DNA of 64,000 nucleotides from Cytophagales bacterium (GTDB lineage: Bacteria; Bacteroidota; Bacteroidia; Cytophagales; Cyclobacteriaceae). The position numbers and the translations under genes are program-made. Below are positions 42,581-50,091 of this stretch, piece by piece; position 1 is the stretch's first letter; each line of letters starts with the position of its first letter. Location: assembly GCA_020403045.1 (NCBI GenBank), contig JADBYK010000025.1, positions 1 through 64,000 of the forward strand. Reading direction: 5' to 3'. The notes under the pieces were generated by a model, which was not told the DNA's origin, did not search any database, and worked only from the letters and a program-made list of their open reading frames with translations.

Positions 42581-44008
42581 ATGAAAACCCACAATCTTTT
42601 ATTACTCGCAGATGCTTATAAATATTCTCACTATAAATTGTATGCCCCGGGCACAACCAAAATCTATTCTTACTTAGAAAGCCGTGGAGGAATGTTCGAT
42701 GAAACTATTTTTTATGGACTATACTATTTTTTGAAAGAATACCTAACGGGACAAGGATTCACTAAAGAAAATATTGATGAAGCAGAAGAAGTATTAAATG
42801 GTGTATTTGGAAGAAGAGGTGTTTTTAAGCGTGAAAACTTCGATTACATCCTTGATAAGTACAATGGTCGACTGCCCATACGAATCAAAGCGGTTCCAGA
42901 AGGCTCTGCCGTGCCTGTGAAAAATGTGTTGATGACAATAGAGAATACAGACCCTAGCTGCTTTTGGTTAACAAATTTTTTGGAAACTTTACTGATGCAG
43001 GTGTGGTATCCTTCCACTGTGGCTACCTTATCTCGCGAAATCAGAAAAACGGTGGAACATTATTTTGAATTGACGGCAGATGACGCCAGCAAAGCATCTA
43101 TTGATTTTGTCTTGAATGACTTTGGTTTTCGTGGAGTGAGTTCTGTAGAAAGTGCGGGCTTGGGAGGTTCGGCTCATCTTATCAATTTCAAGGGCAGCGA
43201 TACAGTGTATGCCTCAGCATTTGCTAAGAAATATTATGGCGCTCGAAAAGTTTATGGAATGTCTGTGCCCGCTACGGAACACTCTATTATGACACTGAAA
43301 GGCGCTGATGGAGAGAAAGAAATTTTTGACCACGTGCTAAACGCCTACCCAGAGGGCATTCTTTCTTGCGTCAGCGACTCTTACAATATCTTCAATGCGG
43401 TGGGCGAATTGTGGGGAAGAGAATTTAAAGACAAAATCTTGCAACGCAACGGTACACTGGTGATCCGTCCTGATTCTGGAGATCCTGTTCAAACACTATT
43501 GAAAGTTTTTGAAATGTTGTTTGACCGTTTTGGGTTTACAACTAACAGCAAGGGGTATCGTGTGTTACCCAAACAAGTTCGTGTAATTCAAGGAGACGGT
43601 ATCGACTACGAATCTATTCAATTGATTTACAAAACATTGATGGCAAAAGGAATTTCTGCAGAAAATTTATTACTGGGCATGGGCGGAGCATTGTTGCAAA
43701 AAGTAAATCGTGATACGCAGAAATTTGCCCTTAAATGCTCTTATGCAGAAGTGAATGGAGAAATTGTAAGTGTACAAAAGTCTCCTACGGAAATGAATGA
43801 ACAAAGGGAGTTGGTAAAATCCTTCAAGACTTCTAAGGCAGGAAGATTAAAACTGATTGAAACAGAAACAGGGTTGAAAACCGTAGGAGAAAGCGAAAGT
43901 GGAGAAGATGTTTTGGAAACTGTTTTTGAAAACGGTGAAATAAGAAAATCATGCAACTTTGAAGAAATACGCGAACGCGCTGCTATCCACAACCTTGTGT
44001 TAGCATAA
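42581..44008 (+). CDS. nadV: Nicotinamide phosphoribosyltransferase
   Basis: Makes NMN from nicotinamide and PRPP; with NadM this is the two-step recycling route from nicotinamide to NAD+. Landmarks of NAMPT are all seen: DAYKYSHYKLYAPGTTKIYSY at the N-terminus, VSSVESAGLGGSAHLINF, the catalytic-type His in PATEHSIMTL, CVSDSYNIFNAV, LVIRPDSGDP, VIQGDGIDYESIQ and GGALLQKVNRD. The length of 475 aa is close to the usual 480-490. The next gene, a PRPP synthetase, starts 2 bp after its stop, so the cosubstrate is made by the same operon. Confidence 0.95.
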   Translation: MKTHNLLLLADAYKYSHYKLYAPGTTKIYSYLESRGGMFDETIFYGLYYFLKEYLTGQGFTKENIDEAEEVLNGVFGRRGVFKRENFDYILDKYNGRLPIRIKAVPEGSAVPVKNVLMTIENTDPSCFWLTNFLETLLMQVWYPSTVATLSREIRKTVEHYFELTADDASKASIDFVLNDFGFRGVSSVESAGLGGSAHLINFKGSDTVYASAFAKKYYGARKVYGMSVPATEHSIMTLKGADGEKEIFDHVLNAYPEGILSCVSDSYNIFNAVGELWGREFKDKILQRNGTLVIRPDSGDPVQTLLKVFEMLFDRFGFTTNSKGYRVLPKQVRVIQGDGIDYESIQLIYKTLMAKGISAENLLLGMGGALLQKVNRDTQKFALKCSYAEVNGEIVSVQKSPTEMNEQRELVKSFKTSKAGRLKLIETETGLKTVGESESGEDVLETVFENGEIRKSCNFEEIRERAAIHNLVLA

Positions 44009-44010
44009 CC

Positions 44011-44934
44011 ATGGAAAATACAATAAAGATTTACGCTACGGGTACTGCCCAAAATTTAGGCAAAGCCATTGCCGCACAAATAAGGCTTCCATTGCACGCT
44101 ACACACATCGAAAAGTTTTCGGATGGAGAGTTGTTTGTGAAGTTCAATGAGAGCATTCGCGGGCAAATTGTTTTCTTGATCACAAAAATCAATATGCCGT
44201 ATGAAAATTTCTTTGAATTGCTAATGACGATAGATGCCGCAAGGAGGTCATCGGCCAAAGAAGTGATCCTGGTGATTCCCTATTTGCCACACAGCAGGCA
44301 AGAGCGAAGGGACGGACAGCGCACTGCCATCTCTTCGCGCATGGTGGCCGACATGATCCAGCTCATGGGCGCAGATCGATTGATCACATTGGATTTGCAT
44401 ACGAATGCTATCGAAGGATTTTATAAAATTCCTGTCGATCCGCTTTCTTCGCTGCGACTTTTCTTGAAGCATATTCAGCAATCGAAGATTCAAAACCTAT
44501 GTCTGTGCAGTCCGGATTTTGGAGGTATTAAGCGCATCAAGCAATTTAAAAAGAATCTGGAGGCAGAAATGGTGGTGATCAACAAAGAAAAATTGAAAGC
44601 CAACACCGTGGCCAGCATGGAAATCATTGGTGATGTAAAGGGCAAAAATGTAATCATCATCGATGACCTGGTGGATACCGCAGGAACCTTGTGCAAGGCA
44701 GCCGATCTGCTGATGGAGCATGGTGCACTTTCGGTAAAGGCTTATTGCACTCACGGTGTATTGAGCGGTGCCGCACTGGATAATCTCAGTCAATCGAAAA
44801 TTGATAAGCTTATTATATCGGATACTGTGCTGGAAGCCGTAGATCACCCAAAAATTGAAATATTAAGTTGTGCTACTGTTTTGGCCACAGCCATAGAAAA
44901 TATCATTTCAAACAAAAGTTTAAGTCAATTATGA
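44011..44934 (+). CDS. prs: Ribose-phosphate pyrophosphokinase (PRPP synthetase)
   Basis: Makes PRPP from ribose 5-phosphate and ATP, feeding NadV. Motifs are PYLPHSRQERRDGQRTAIS, LDLHTNAIEGFYKIPVDPL, SPDFGGIKRIKQF and the PRPP-binding loop VIIIDDLVDTAGTLC. The 307-aa length is standard. The family's KRR near residue 195 is KEK here, and the surrounding VVINKEKLKANTVASMEII is more diverged than in housekeeping Prs; this is therefore likely a dedicated second copy. Related phage-borne systems use a Prs-like protein for ADP-ribose pyrophosphate, which cannot be excluded from sequence. Its last four bases overlap the next gene (ATGA). Confidence 0.93.
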   Translation: MENTIKIYATGTAQNLGKAIAAQIRLPLHATHIEKFSDGELFVKFNESIRGQIVFLITKINMPYENFFELLMTIDAARRSSAKEVILVIPYLPHSRQERRDGQRTAISSRMVADMIQLMGADRLITLDLHTNAIEGFYKIPVDPLSSLRLFLKHIQQSKIQNLCLCSPDFGGIKRIKQFKKNLEAEMVVINKEKLKANTVASMEIIGDVKGKNVIIIDDLVDTAGTLCKAADLLMEHGALSVKAYCTHGVLSGAALDNLSQSKIDKLIISDTVLEAVDHPKIEILSCATVLATAIENIISNKSLSQL

Positions 44935-45353
44935 TAACTCGAGCGATAGAAAATTGTCTTCGCAGTGCGAAGGAAAAAGGATGGGACAAAACGTATTGGG
45001 CTTTTGATATTCACGGAACGATCTTAAAACCTAACTACAAACGTGATGAAATCAGTCGCGAATTCTACCCCGGTGCAATAGAAGTAATGAAGGTGATTGC
45101 TAAACGGAACGACATTGTAAAAATACTTTACACCTGTTCGTATCCCCATGAAATAGAACAATACCTGGAATACTTTGCTCAGCAGGGGATCCACTTCGAT
45201 TATATTAATCAGAATCCTGAAATAACTGATGGTGGCTATGGGTACTACAAGGATAAATTTTACTTCAATGTATTGATGGATGATAAAGCAGGATTTGATG
45301 GAGAAAGTGATTGGGAGAATATAAAAGGAGTGCTTGGCTATGAAAAAATATGA
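44931..45353 (+). CDS. HAD-like protein with altered catalytic motif
   Basis: A 140-aa protein with a HAD-like core: motif I WAFDIHGTIL (residue 24), motif II LYTCSYP, a Lys segment KDKFYFN and an acidic motif VLMDDKAGFDG. In HAD phosphatases motif I is DxDxT; here the second Asp is His (D-I-H-G-T), so classical phosphatase chemistry is doubtful. The start ATG 44931 overlaps the prs stop. Close coupling to prs suggests action on a nucleotide, a phosphate ester or an NAD intermediate, but this is inference. Confidence 0.75.
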   Translation: MITRAIENCLRSAKEKGWDKTYWAFDIHGTILKPNYKRDEISREFYPGAIEVMKVIAKRNDIVKILYTCSYPHEIEQYLEYFAQQGIHFDYINQNPEITDGGYGYYKDKFYFNVLMDDKAGFDGESDWENIKGVLGYEKI

Positions 45354-45384
45354 ATTGAAATATTAACAACTAAATCATAAAACT

Positions 45385-46404
45385 ATGTTCGGTCTTAATT
45401 TCGAAAAATTTGATTCCATGACCTATGTGATGCATAGCGTAAATGGAAAGATGAAACGCGAAGGAAAGTCATTGTCCTTTTTTTACTTTGCTCCCGTATC
45501 TACGATTGTTGCTGTTCCCTTGGGCAGTCGGGATATTCAATTTATTTTCAGCGAAACCACACAAGATTTTCAAACGATCACCATTCAAGGGCAAATCACC
45601 TACGTGATTGAAAACCCAAAAGCGTTGGCGGAGTTATTTGATTTTACACTCACTGAAAACAAAAGCAATCATGCGGAGAATTTTGAAAAACTAAATCAAC
45701 GCATGAACAATGAAGCGCAAACGGCAACTTCCTCTTTCATACAAGGGCTTTCTTTGAAAGATGCCTTACGAAGTGCCAAAGCCATCAGCGACCGGATTTC
45801 GAATGGGTTGAAATCCTCTCAGGCTATTAAAATGTTGGGCGTAGAAATAGTGAGCATTGACGTATTGGCAGTGCGCCCCACACCTGAAATGGCCAAGGCA
45901 CTGGAGACGGAAACCCGCGAGGCATTGCAGAAAGATGCTGATCAAGCCATCTATGGAAGAAGAGATTTTGCTGTAGAGCAGGAGCGCAGAATAAAAGAGA
46001 GCGAACTCAATACTGAAATAGCTGTCCAGGAGAAGCAAAAACAAATCAATGAAAAGCAATGGCAGATTAAAATGATTGATGCTGATAAAGCGCGCAAGTT
46101 GAGAGAAATGAAAATGGAAGCCGATTTGGTGGTAGAAGAACAAAAAACCAAGCTAACGGAAATTCAAGCGGCCAACGATAAGCGAATAGCGGATGCGAAA
46201 GGATATATGCTGGAAAAAACATTGCAACCCTACAAAGAGTTGGATTGGAAAACGTTGATGGCCATTCAACCGGGAAGCCTAACCGCTATGGATAACATTG
46301 GCTTTGCTTTCCGCGAGCTGGCCGAGAATGCAGGAAAGATTGGAACGCTGAATATCACTCCTGATTTATTGGAGACGGTGATGAGGAGTCAAAAAGCAAA
46401 ATAG
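45385..46404 (+). CDS. SPFH/band-7 domain protein
   Basis: A 339-aa protein with a band-7-type first half (FFYFAPVSTIVAVPLGSRDIQF...IQGQITYVIENP) and a long coiled coil (ALQKDADQAIYGRRDFAVEQERRIKE...ADKARKLREMKMEADLVVEEQ). No membrane segment or signal is visible, unlike flotillins and stomatins, so it may be cytosolic or peripheral. It lies inside the NAD operon (31 bp after the HAD gene, 4 bp before the NAD-kinase-like gene). A scaffold role for the other products is a reasonable but unproved guess. Confidence 0.82.
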   Translation: MFGLNFEKFDSMTYVMHSVNGKMKREGKSLSFFYFAPVSTIVAVPLGSRDIQFIFSETTQDFQTITIQGQITYVIENPKALAELFDFTLTENKSNHAENFEKLNQRMNNEAQTATSSFIQGLSLKDALRSAKAISDRISNGLKSSQAIKMLGVEIVSIDVLAVRPTPEMAKALETETREALQKDADQAIYGRRDFAVEQERRIKESELNTEIAVQEKQKQINEKQWQIKMIDADKARKLREMKMEADLVVEEQKTKLTEIQAANDKRIADAKGYMLEKTLQPYKELDWKTLMAIQPGSLTAMDNIGFAFRELAENAGKIGTLNITPDLLETVMRSQKAK

Positions 46405-46408
46405 TTTT

Positions 46409-47338
46409 ATGAAATTTGAAAACGTGATTGTAGTCATTGGGAAGACTCGCTTGGAACAACTGGTCGAACGATTCAATACCAAAGCACAGGCGCGATTTTA
46501 TATCGAACATGCAGGAGGAGATTTTAAGGAGTACGAGCTAGAACACGAGGAATTTCAAAAATCGTTGAAGATGGTTTCAATTGCGGCCGGCAATCATGCG
46601 AAAATGAAATTGATTGAGCGAAAATTTCTTCCCAATTTTCTTTTTAATAACAAGGACATCGTAGTGGCGCTGGGACAAGATGGATTGGTGGCCAACACCG
46701 CTAAGTATATAAAAGAGTTACCGTTGATGGGCGTAAATCCGGATCCGCAGCGCAATGATGGCGTGTTATTACCTTTTTCAAGAGATTCGTTTGAAAAAGG
46801 TTTGATTGGTTTGTTTGAAGATCGGTTTACCACTAAACAAGTAACTATGGCGCAGGCATCAACAAATGATGGCCAGACACTCTTAGCATTCAACGATTTG
46901 TTTATTGGTCCTGCCTCGCATACCTCGGCTCGTTACAAAATCAGTTATGGTGCGAAGTCGGAAAACCAAAGTTCTAGCGGATTGATTGTCTCCACGGGTG
47001 CCGGCTCTACAGGGTGGTTGAGTTCTGTGGTGAATATGTCGAACGGAGTTTACTCCATTTTTCAACGCAACGCTTCCAAGATAAATATAAAAATGAAGTG
47101 GGATGAAGATCGTCTTGCTTTTGTAGTGCGCGAACCATTTTTAAGCAAGCACTCGCAAATCAGTTTGACGACCGGGTTTATTACCGCGAAGCAATCCTTG
47201 CAGTTAGAATCTCACATGCCATTCAATGGAATTGTTTTCAGCGATGGCATTGAATCGGATTTTCTGCAATTCAATGCGGGGTGTAGGTTGGAAATTAGTA
47301 TTGCGAAGCAAAAGGCAAATATTGTACAATTAAACTAA
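46409..47338 (+). CDS. NAD-kinase-like protein
   Basis: Shows the NAD kinase fold: a GGDG-like motif VALGQDGLVANTAKY near residue 90 (second Gly is Gln), then NPDPQRNDGVLLPF, NDLFIGPASHTSARYKI and GLIVSTGAGSTGW near 195, the equivalent of the GDGL-(PTGSTAY) region. The substitutions GQDG and GAGSTGW mark it as a diverged branch, so whether it phosphorylates NAD+ or another nucleotide is open. Length 309 aa. It starts 4 bp after the SPFH gene. Confidence 0.8.
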   Translation: MKFENVIVVIGKTRLEQLVERFNTKAQARFYIEHAGGDFKEYELEHEEFQKSLKMVSIAAGNHAKMKLIERKFLPNFLFNNKDIVVALGQDGLVANTAKYIKELPLMGVNPDPQRNDGVLLPFSRDSFEKGLIGLFEDRFTTKQVTMAQASTNDGQTLLAFNDLFIGPASHTSARYKISYGAKSENQSSSGLIVSTGAGSTGWLSSVVNMSNGVYSIFQRNASKINIKMKWDEDRLAFVVREPFLSKHSQISLTTGFITAKQSLQLESHMPFNGIVFSDGIESDFLQFNAGCRLEISIAKQKANIVQLN

Positions 47339-47344
47339 TAACAA

Positions 47345-48127
47345 ATGATAGGCGCTATTTTCGGAGATATTATTGGATCCATTTATGAAGTTAATAATTC
47401 AAGAACAACGGAGTTTGACTTATTCAAGAATAACTCTCATGTCTCTGATGACTCTGTCTTGACAATTGCAGTAGCCGATGCGTTGCTGAATAACAAGGAG
47501 TATTTTGATTGCTATCGTCATTGGGGAAGACTATTCCCAAACGCAGGGTATGGGAAATTCTTCAAAGAATGGCTTTACAAGGAATCATCTGAAACCGGGA
47601 AAAGTTTTGGTAATGGAGCAGCTATGCGAGTAAGCCCTGTTGCATGGTTTCACAACAAGTTGGAAGACGTTCTCTCTGAGGCAGAAAGAAGCGCATTACC
47701 TACGCATGGTCATCCAGAGGCAATAAAAGGAGCCAAAGCAATAGCATCCAGTGCATTTTTGGCCCGCACCGGGTCAACAAAGGATCAGATTCACGATTAT
47801 GTTAAGCTCACATTTAACTATGATCTAAGCAAGTCGCTGGATTGGCTTCGTGCTAACAATAAATTCGATTCGACTGCACCGGGTTCAGTGCCGGAAGCGA
47901 TAACTGTTTTTCTGGCGTCCTCCGATTACGAAAACACGATACGAAATGCGATTTCCATTGGAGGTGACACAGATACAATAGCATGCATGTCAGGTGCAAT
48001 CGCAGAAGCTTTTTACAAGAAAATTCCTAAATCAATTAGTGAAGAAGGTTTAAAGCGGCTACCCATTGAGTTTTCAGTCATAGTCGAAGAGTTTAAAAAG
48101 AGATTGAATCCACTTATGTTTGGGTAA
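47345..48127 (+). CDS. ADP-ribosylglycohydrolase family protein
   Basis: Removes ADP-ribose from proteins or other targets, or cleaves free ADP-ribose derivatives. The family metal-binding motifs are GAIFGDIIGSIYE at the N-terminus, VSDDSVLTIAVADALL near residue 37, FGNGAAMRVSP near 93, and AISIGGDTDTIACMSGAIAEAFY near 203, which carry the Asp/Thr ligands of DraG-type enzymes. The length of 260 aa is normal. It is coupled to the NAD-kinase-like gene by a 6-bp gap. Confidence 0.93.
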   Translation: MIGAIFGDIIGSIYEVNNSRTTEFDLFKNNSHVSDDSVLTIAVADALLNNKEYFDCYRHWGRLFPNAGYGKFFKEWLYKESSETGKSFGNGAAMRVSPVAWFHNKLEDVLSEAERSALPTHGHPEAIKGAKAIASSAFLARTGSTKDQIHDYVKLTFNYDLSKSLDWLRANNKFDSTAPGSVPEAITVFLASSDYENTIRNAISIGGDTDTIACMSGAIAEAFYKKIPKSISEEGLKRLPIEFSVIVEEFKKRLNPLMFG

Positions 48128-48137
48128 AATTTCATTT

Positions 48138-49727
48138 ATGTATCTCCTCTTCCCTGGCAGACACCACTTACTTACTCAATTCCAGCACGACTATCTTGCA
48201 GAACTTTTAAGCAAACCGCTAAAAGAGGTAGTTGATATTAATGGTAATATTATTGGCACAGATGAAAAGATAACGGCCATTATTTTTGCCGTCACCTCTG
48301 CCAACCACAGCAACACGCGCAGAAATCCGGTACCTTTTTATATTCGCGCGTTGGCGCTGGAAGAATTTGGAAAAGCACTTTCTGTTCCTTGTTTTATTTA
48401 TGGAATAGACGATGTGGGCAACGTGGCAAATTTTTCGAGCTACACATTGAAGAGAATCAAGCACGAAAGCGAGGGAGCATTTGATCTACGACCGGATAAC
48501 ACACTAGTGATTTGTTCGACTCCCGTATTAGAGATGTATGAAAAAGAAGGATTTAAAATCTTACCGGCCGAATTGATTGATCGGAAAACATGGAAGCACA
48601 AAGCCCCACTACCTTGGGATATTGTTGAAGGGATTGCCTCCAATCCGGCATGGCAGGCCGATAAGTCAATTATTAATTCAATTCATGGTTCATCTCTTGA
48701 CATCTGGACAAAATACCGACAGGGGTCAAAAGTACAGATGCTCTTTCGTGATAAAATGATTAGCGATGATGGTGACATCACCACCACGCGCGATTACAAC
48801 ACTTACGTGCGGCAGATGGATGAGATTGCTGTATTAAAATTTCAAGAGACCGCACCTCATATAAACTCAGGGCGCATTGGCGATATTGGTTGTGCCGTAG
48901 GTTCGTGGATTAAACTGGCGTGTGATGATGCCCGTTTGCGCGAATCAGATTTTTATGGGATTGAGGTGGCGAGGCAACTCTATGACATCTGTCAACAACG
49001 TAAGCACAATGGAGAATTTAAAAATCCTTTTGTCTTTTTCTCGCAACGCAATGCTGTAACAGGACTCGTGTTTGATAAAAACTCGATGAACACTATTCAT
49101 ACCTCTTCGCTCACACATGAGATAGAATCCTACGGGAGCCGAGCTGATCTATTATCTTTTATTAAAAACCGCTATGAAGAATTGGCTCCCGGTGGTGTAT
49201 GGATAAACCGTGATGTGGTGGGTCCTCAAAATAAAAGTGAAATCGTCTTGATGAAACTAAACGAAACCGATGGCCGCAATGATGATTTTGAGAAGACTTT
49301 TACCACACGCGAAGAATTGGCAAGTTATCTCACTGGCCTTTCCACCTACGGTCGCTTTCTTCGGTTCGTGCGAGATTTTCGTAAGCATGAAGGTTATCAG
49401 CTTAAGTTTGAAAAAGTTGAATTGAATGGATCTCACTATTTTAAGCTGGCGCTAAAAGACGCGTGCGAATTTATGAGCCGCAAAGACTACACTGAAAACT
49501 GGCAAAGTGAGATGCATGAAACATTTTGCTTCTGGGATTTCGATGAATGGGAACAGCATCTTCAACAAGCTGGATTTCGAGTATCAGAAAAATCAAATGT
49601 TTACACCAATGAATGGATTGTGAGAAATCGATATTTGGGAAAAGTAGATCTTTTCGAAGACACAACCCAGCATAACAAATTGGATTATCCGGTGACGAAT
49701 ATGATTGTTTTAGCGGTGAAACAATAG
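48138..49727 (+). CDS. Nucleotidylyltransferase-like / SAM methyltransferase fusion
   Basis: A 529-aa two-domain protein. The N-terminal region (about 1-170) resembles the NMN-adenylyltransferase Rossmann fold: MYLLFPGRHHLLTQFQHDYL at the position of GRFQPxHxGH, and VTSANHSNTRRNPVPFYIRALA, the equivalent of the ISTRTS/NPF region. The HxGH pair is not conserved. The C-terminal region (about 220-529) is a class I SAM methyltransferase: IGDIGCAVGSWIKLA near 255, then HTSSLTHEIESYG and a long insert, ending FDEWEQHLQQAGF..... The ATG at 48138 is preferred over a TTG at 48120 because the GRHHLL motif is then placed as in NadM. It ends the operon. The substrate is unknown. Confidence 0.78.
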   Translation: MYLLFPGRHHLLTQFQHDYLAELLSKPLKEVVDINGNIIGTDEKITAIIFAVTSANHSNTRRNPVPFYIRALALEEFGKALSVPCFIYGIDDVGNVANFSSYTLKRIKHESEGAFDLRPDNTLVICSTPVLEMYEKEGFKILPAELIDRKTWKHKAPLPWDIVEGIASNPAWQADKSIINSIHGSSLDIWTKYRQGSKVQMLFRDKMISDDGDITTTRDYNTYVRQMDEIAVLKFQETAPHINSGRIGDIGCAVGSWIKLACDDARLRESDFYGIEVARQLYDICQQRKHNGEFKNPFVFFSQRNAVTGLVFDKNSMNTIHTSSLTHEIESYGSRADLLSFIKNRYEELAPGGVWINRDVVGPQNKSEIVLMKLNETDGRNDDFEKTFTTREELASYLTGLSTYGRFLRFVRDFRKHEGYQLKFEKVELNGSHYFKLALKDACEFMSRKDYTENWQSEMHETFCFWDFDEWEQHLQQAGFRVSEKSNVYTNEWIVRNRYLGKVDLFEDTTQHNKLDYPVTNMIVLAVKQ

Positions 49728-49836
49728 TTACGATTTGGCGAAAACGAAATCACTAGCTACAACTTGATTGCTCGTAGCAGATCCGATTTTTTTTGTAAGG
49801 AGCCGGACTCCACTCGCGAGTTAAAAGAACCGGTGG

Positions 49837-50045
49837 TTACCAATCATCAAGAATTCCAACGATGATGGTCTCTTGGTTCTTTTCCTAGTTTGACTTATTG
49901 CCGCTGTTTACGTCAATCAGAAGAAGAGCTTCGGGGTACTCAATAATTGAACAGCCTACTACTCGCGAACGCACCCGTTTACTAGAGGTCAACGCATTTT
50001 CAATGTCGGGTTGAATCCGATAGTTGACTTTATCTATAATTTGGG
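49837..50045 (-). pseudogene. Remnant of an RNase E/G gene
   Basis: The minus-strand frame reads [39 protein letters not shown], which matches the RNase E/G pattern ...[29 protein letters not shown]. It then meets a TAG (49885-49887) where the family has Lys, and continues EKNQET, again family-like (EENQET), before decaying to IIVGILDDW and a TAA at 49837. The remaining part of the gene is missing. It occupies most of the 364-bp gap between the NAD operon and the DEAD-box gene. Confidence 0.5.
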
Positions 50046-50091
50046 TTAAAAAAGGTACTAAAAGGCAATCTGATAAAGCTACCTTTGCGTC

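Noticed and set aside
44011-44934. ADP-ribose pyrophosphate synthetase (phage NARP1-type) instead of PRPP synthetase
   Set aside because: The sequence follows canonical Prs motifs and its partner NadV follows canonical NAMPT; the alternative is possible but nothing in the sequence demands it.
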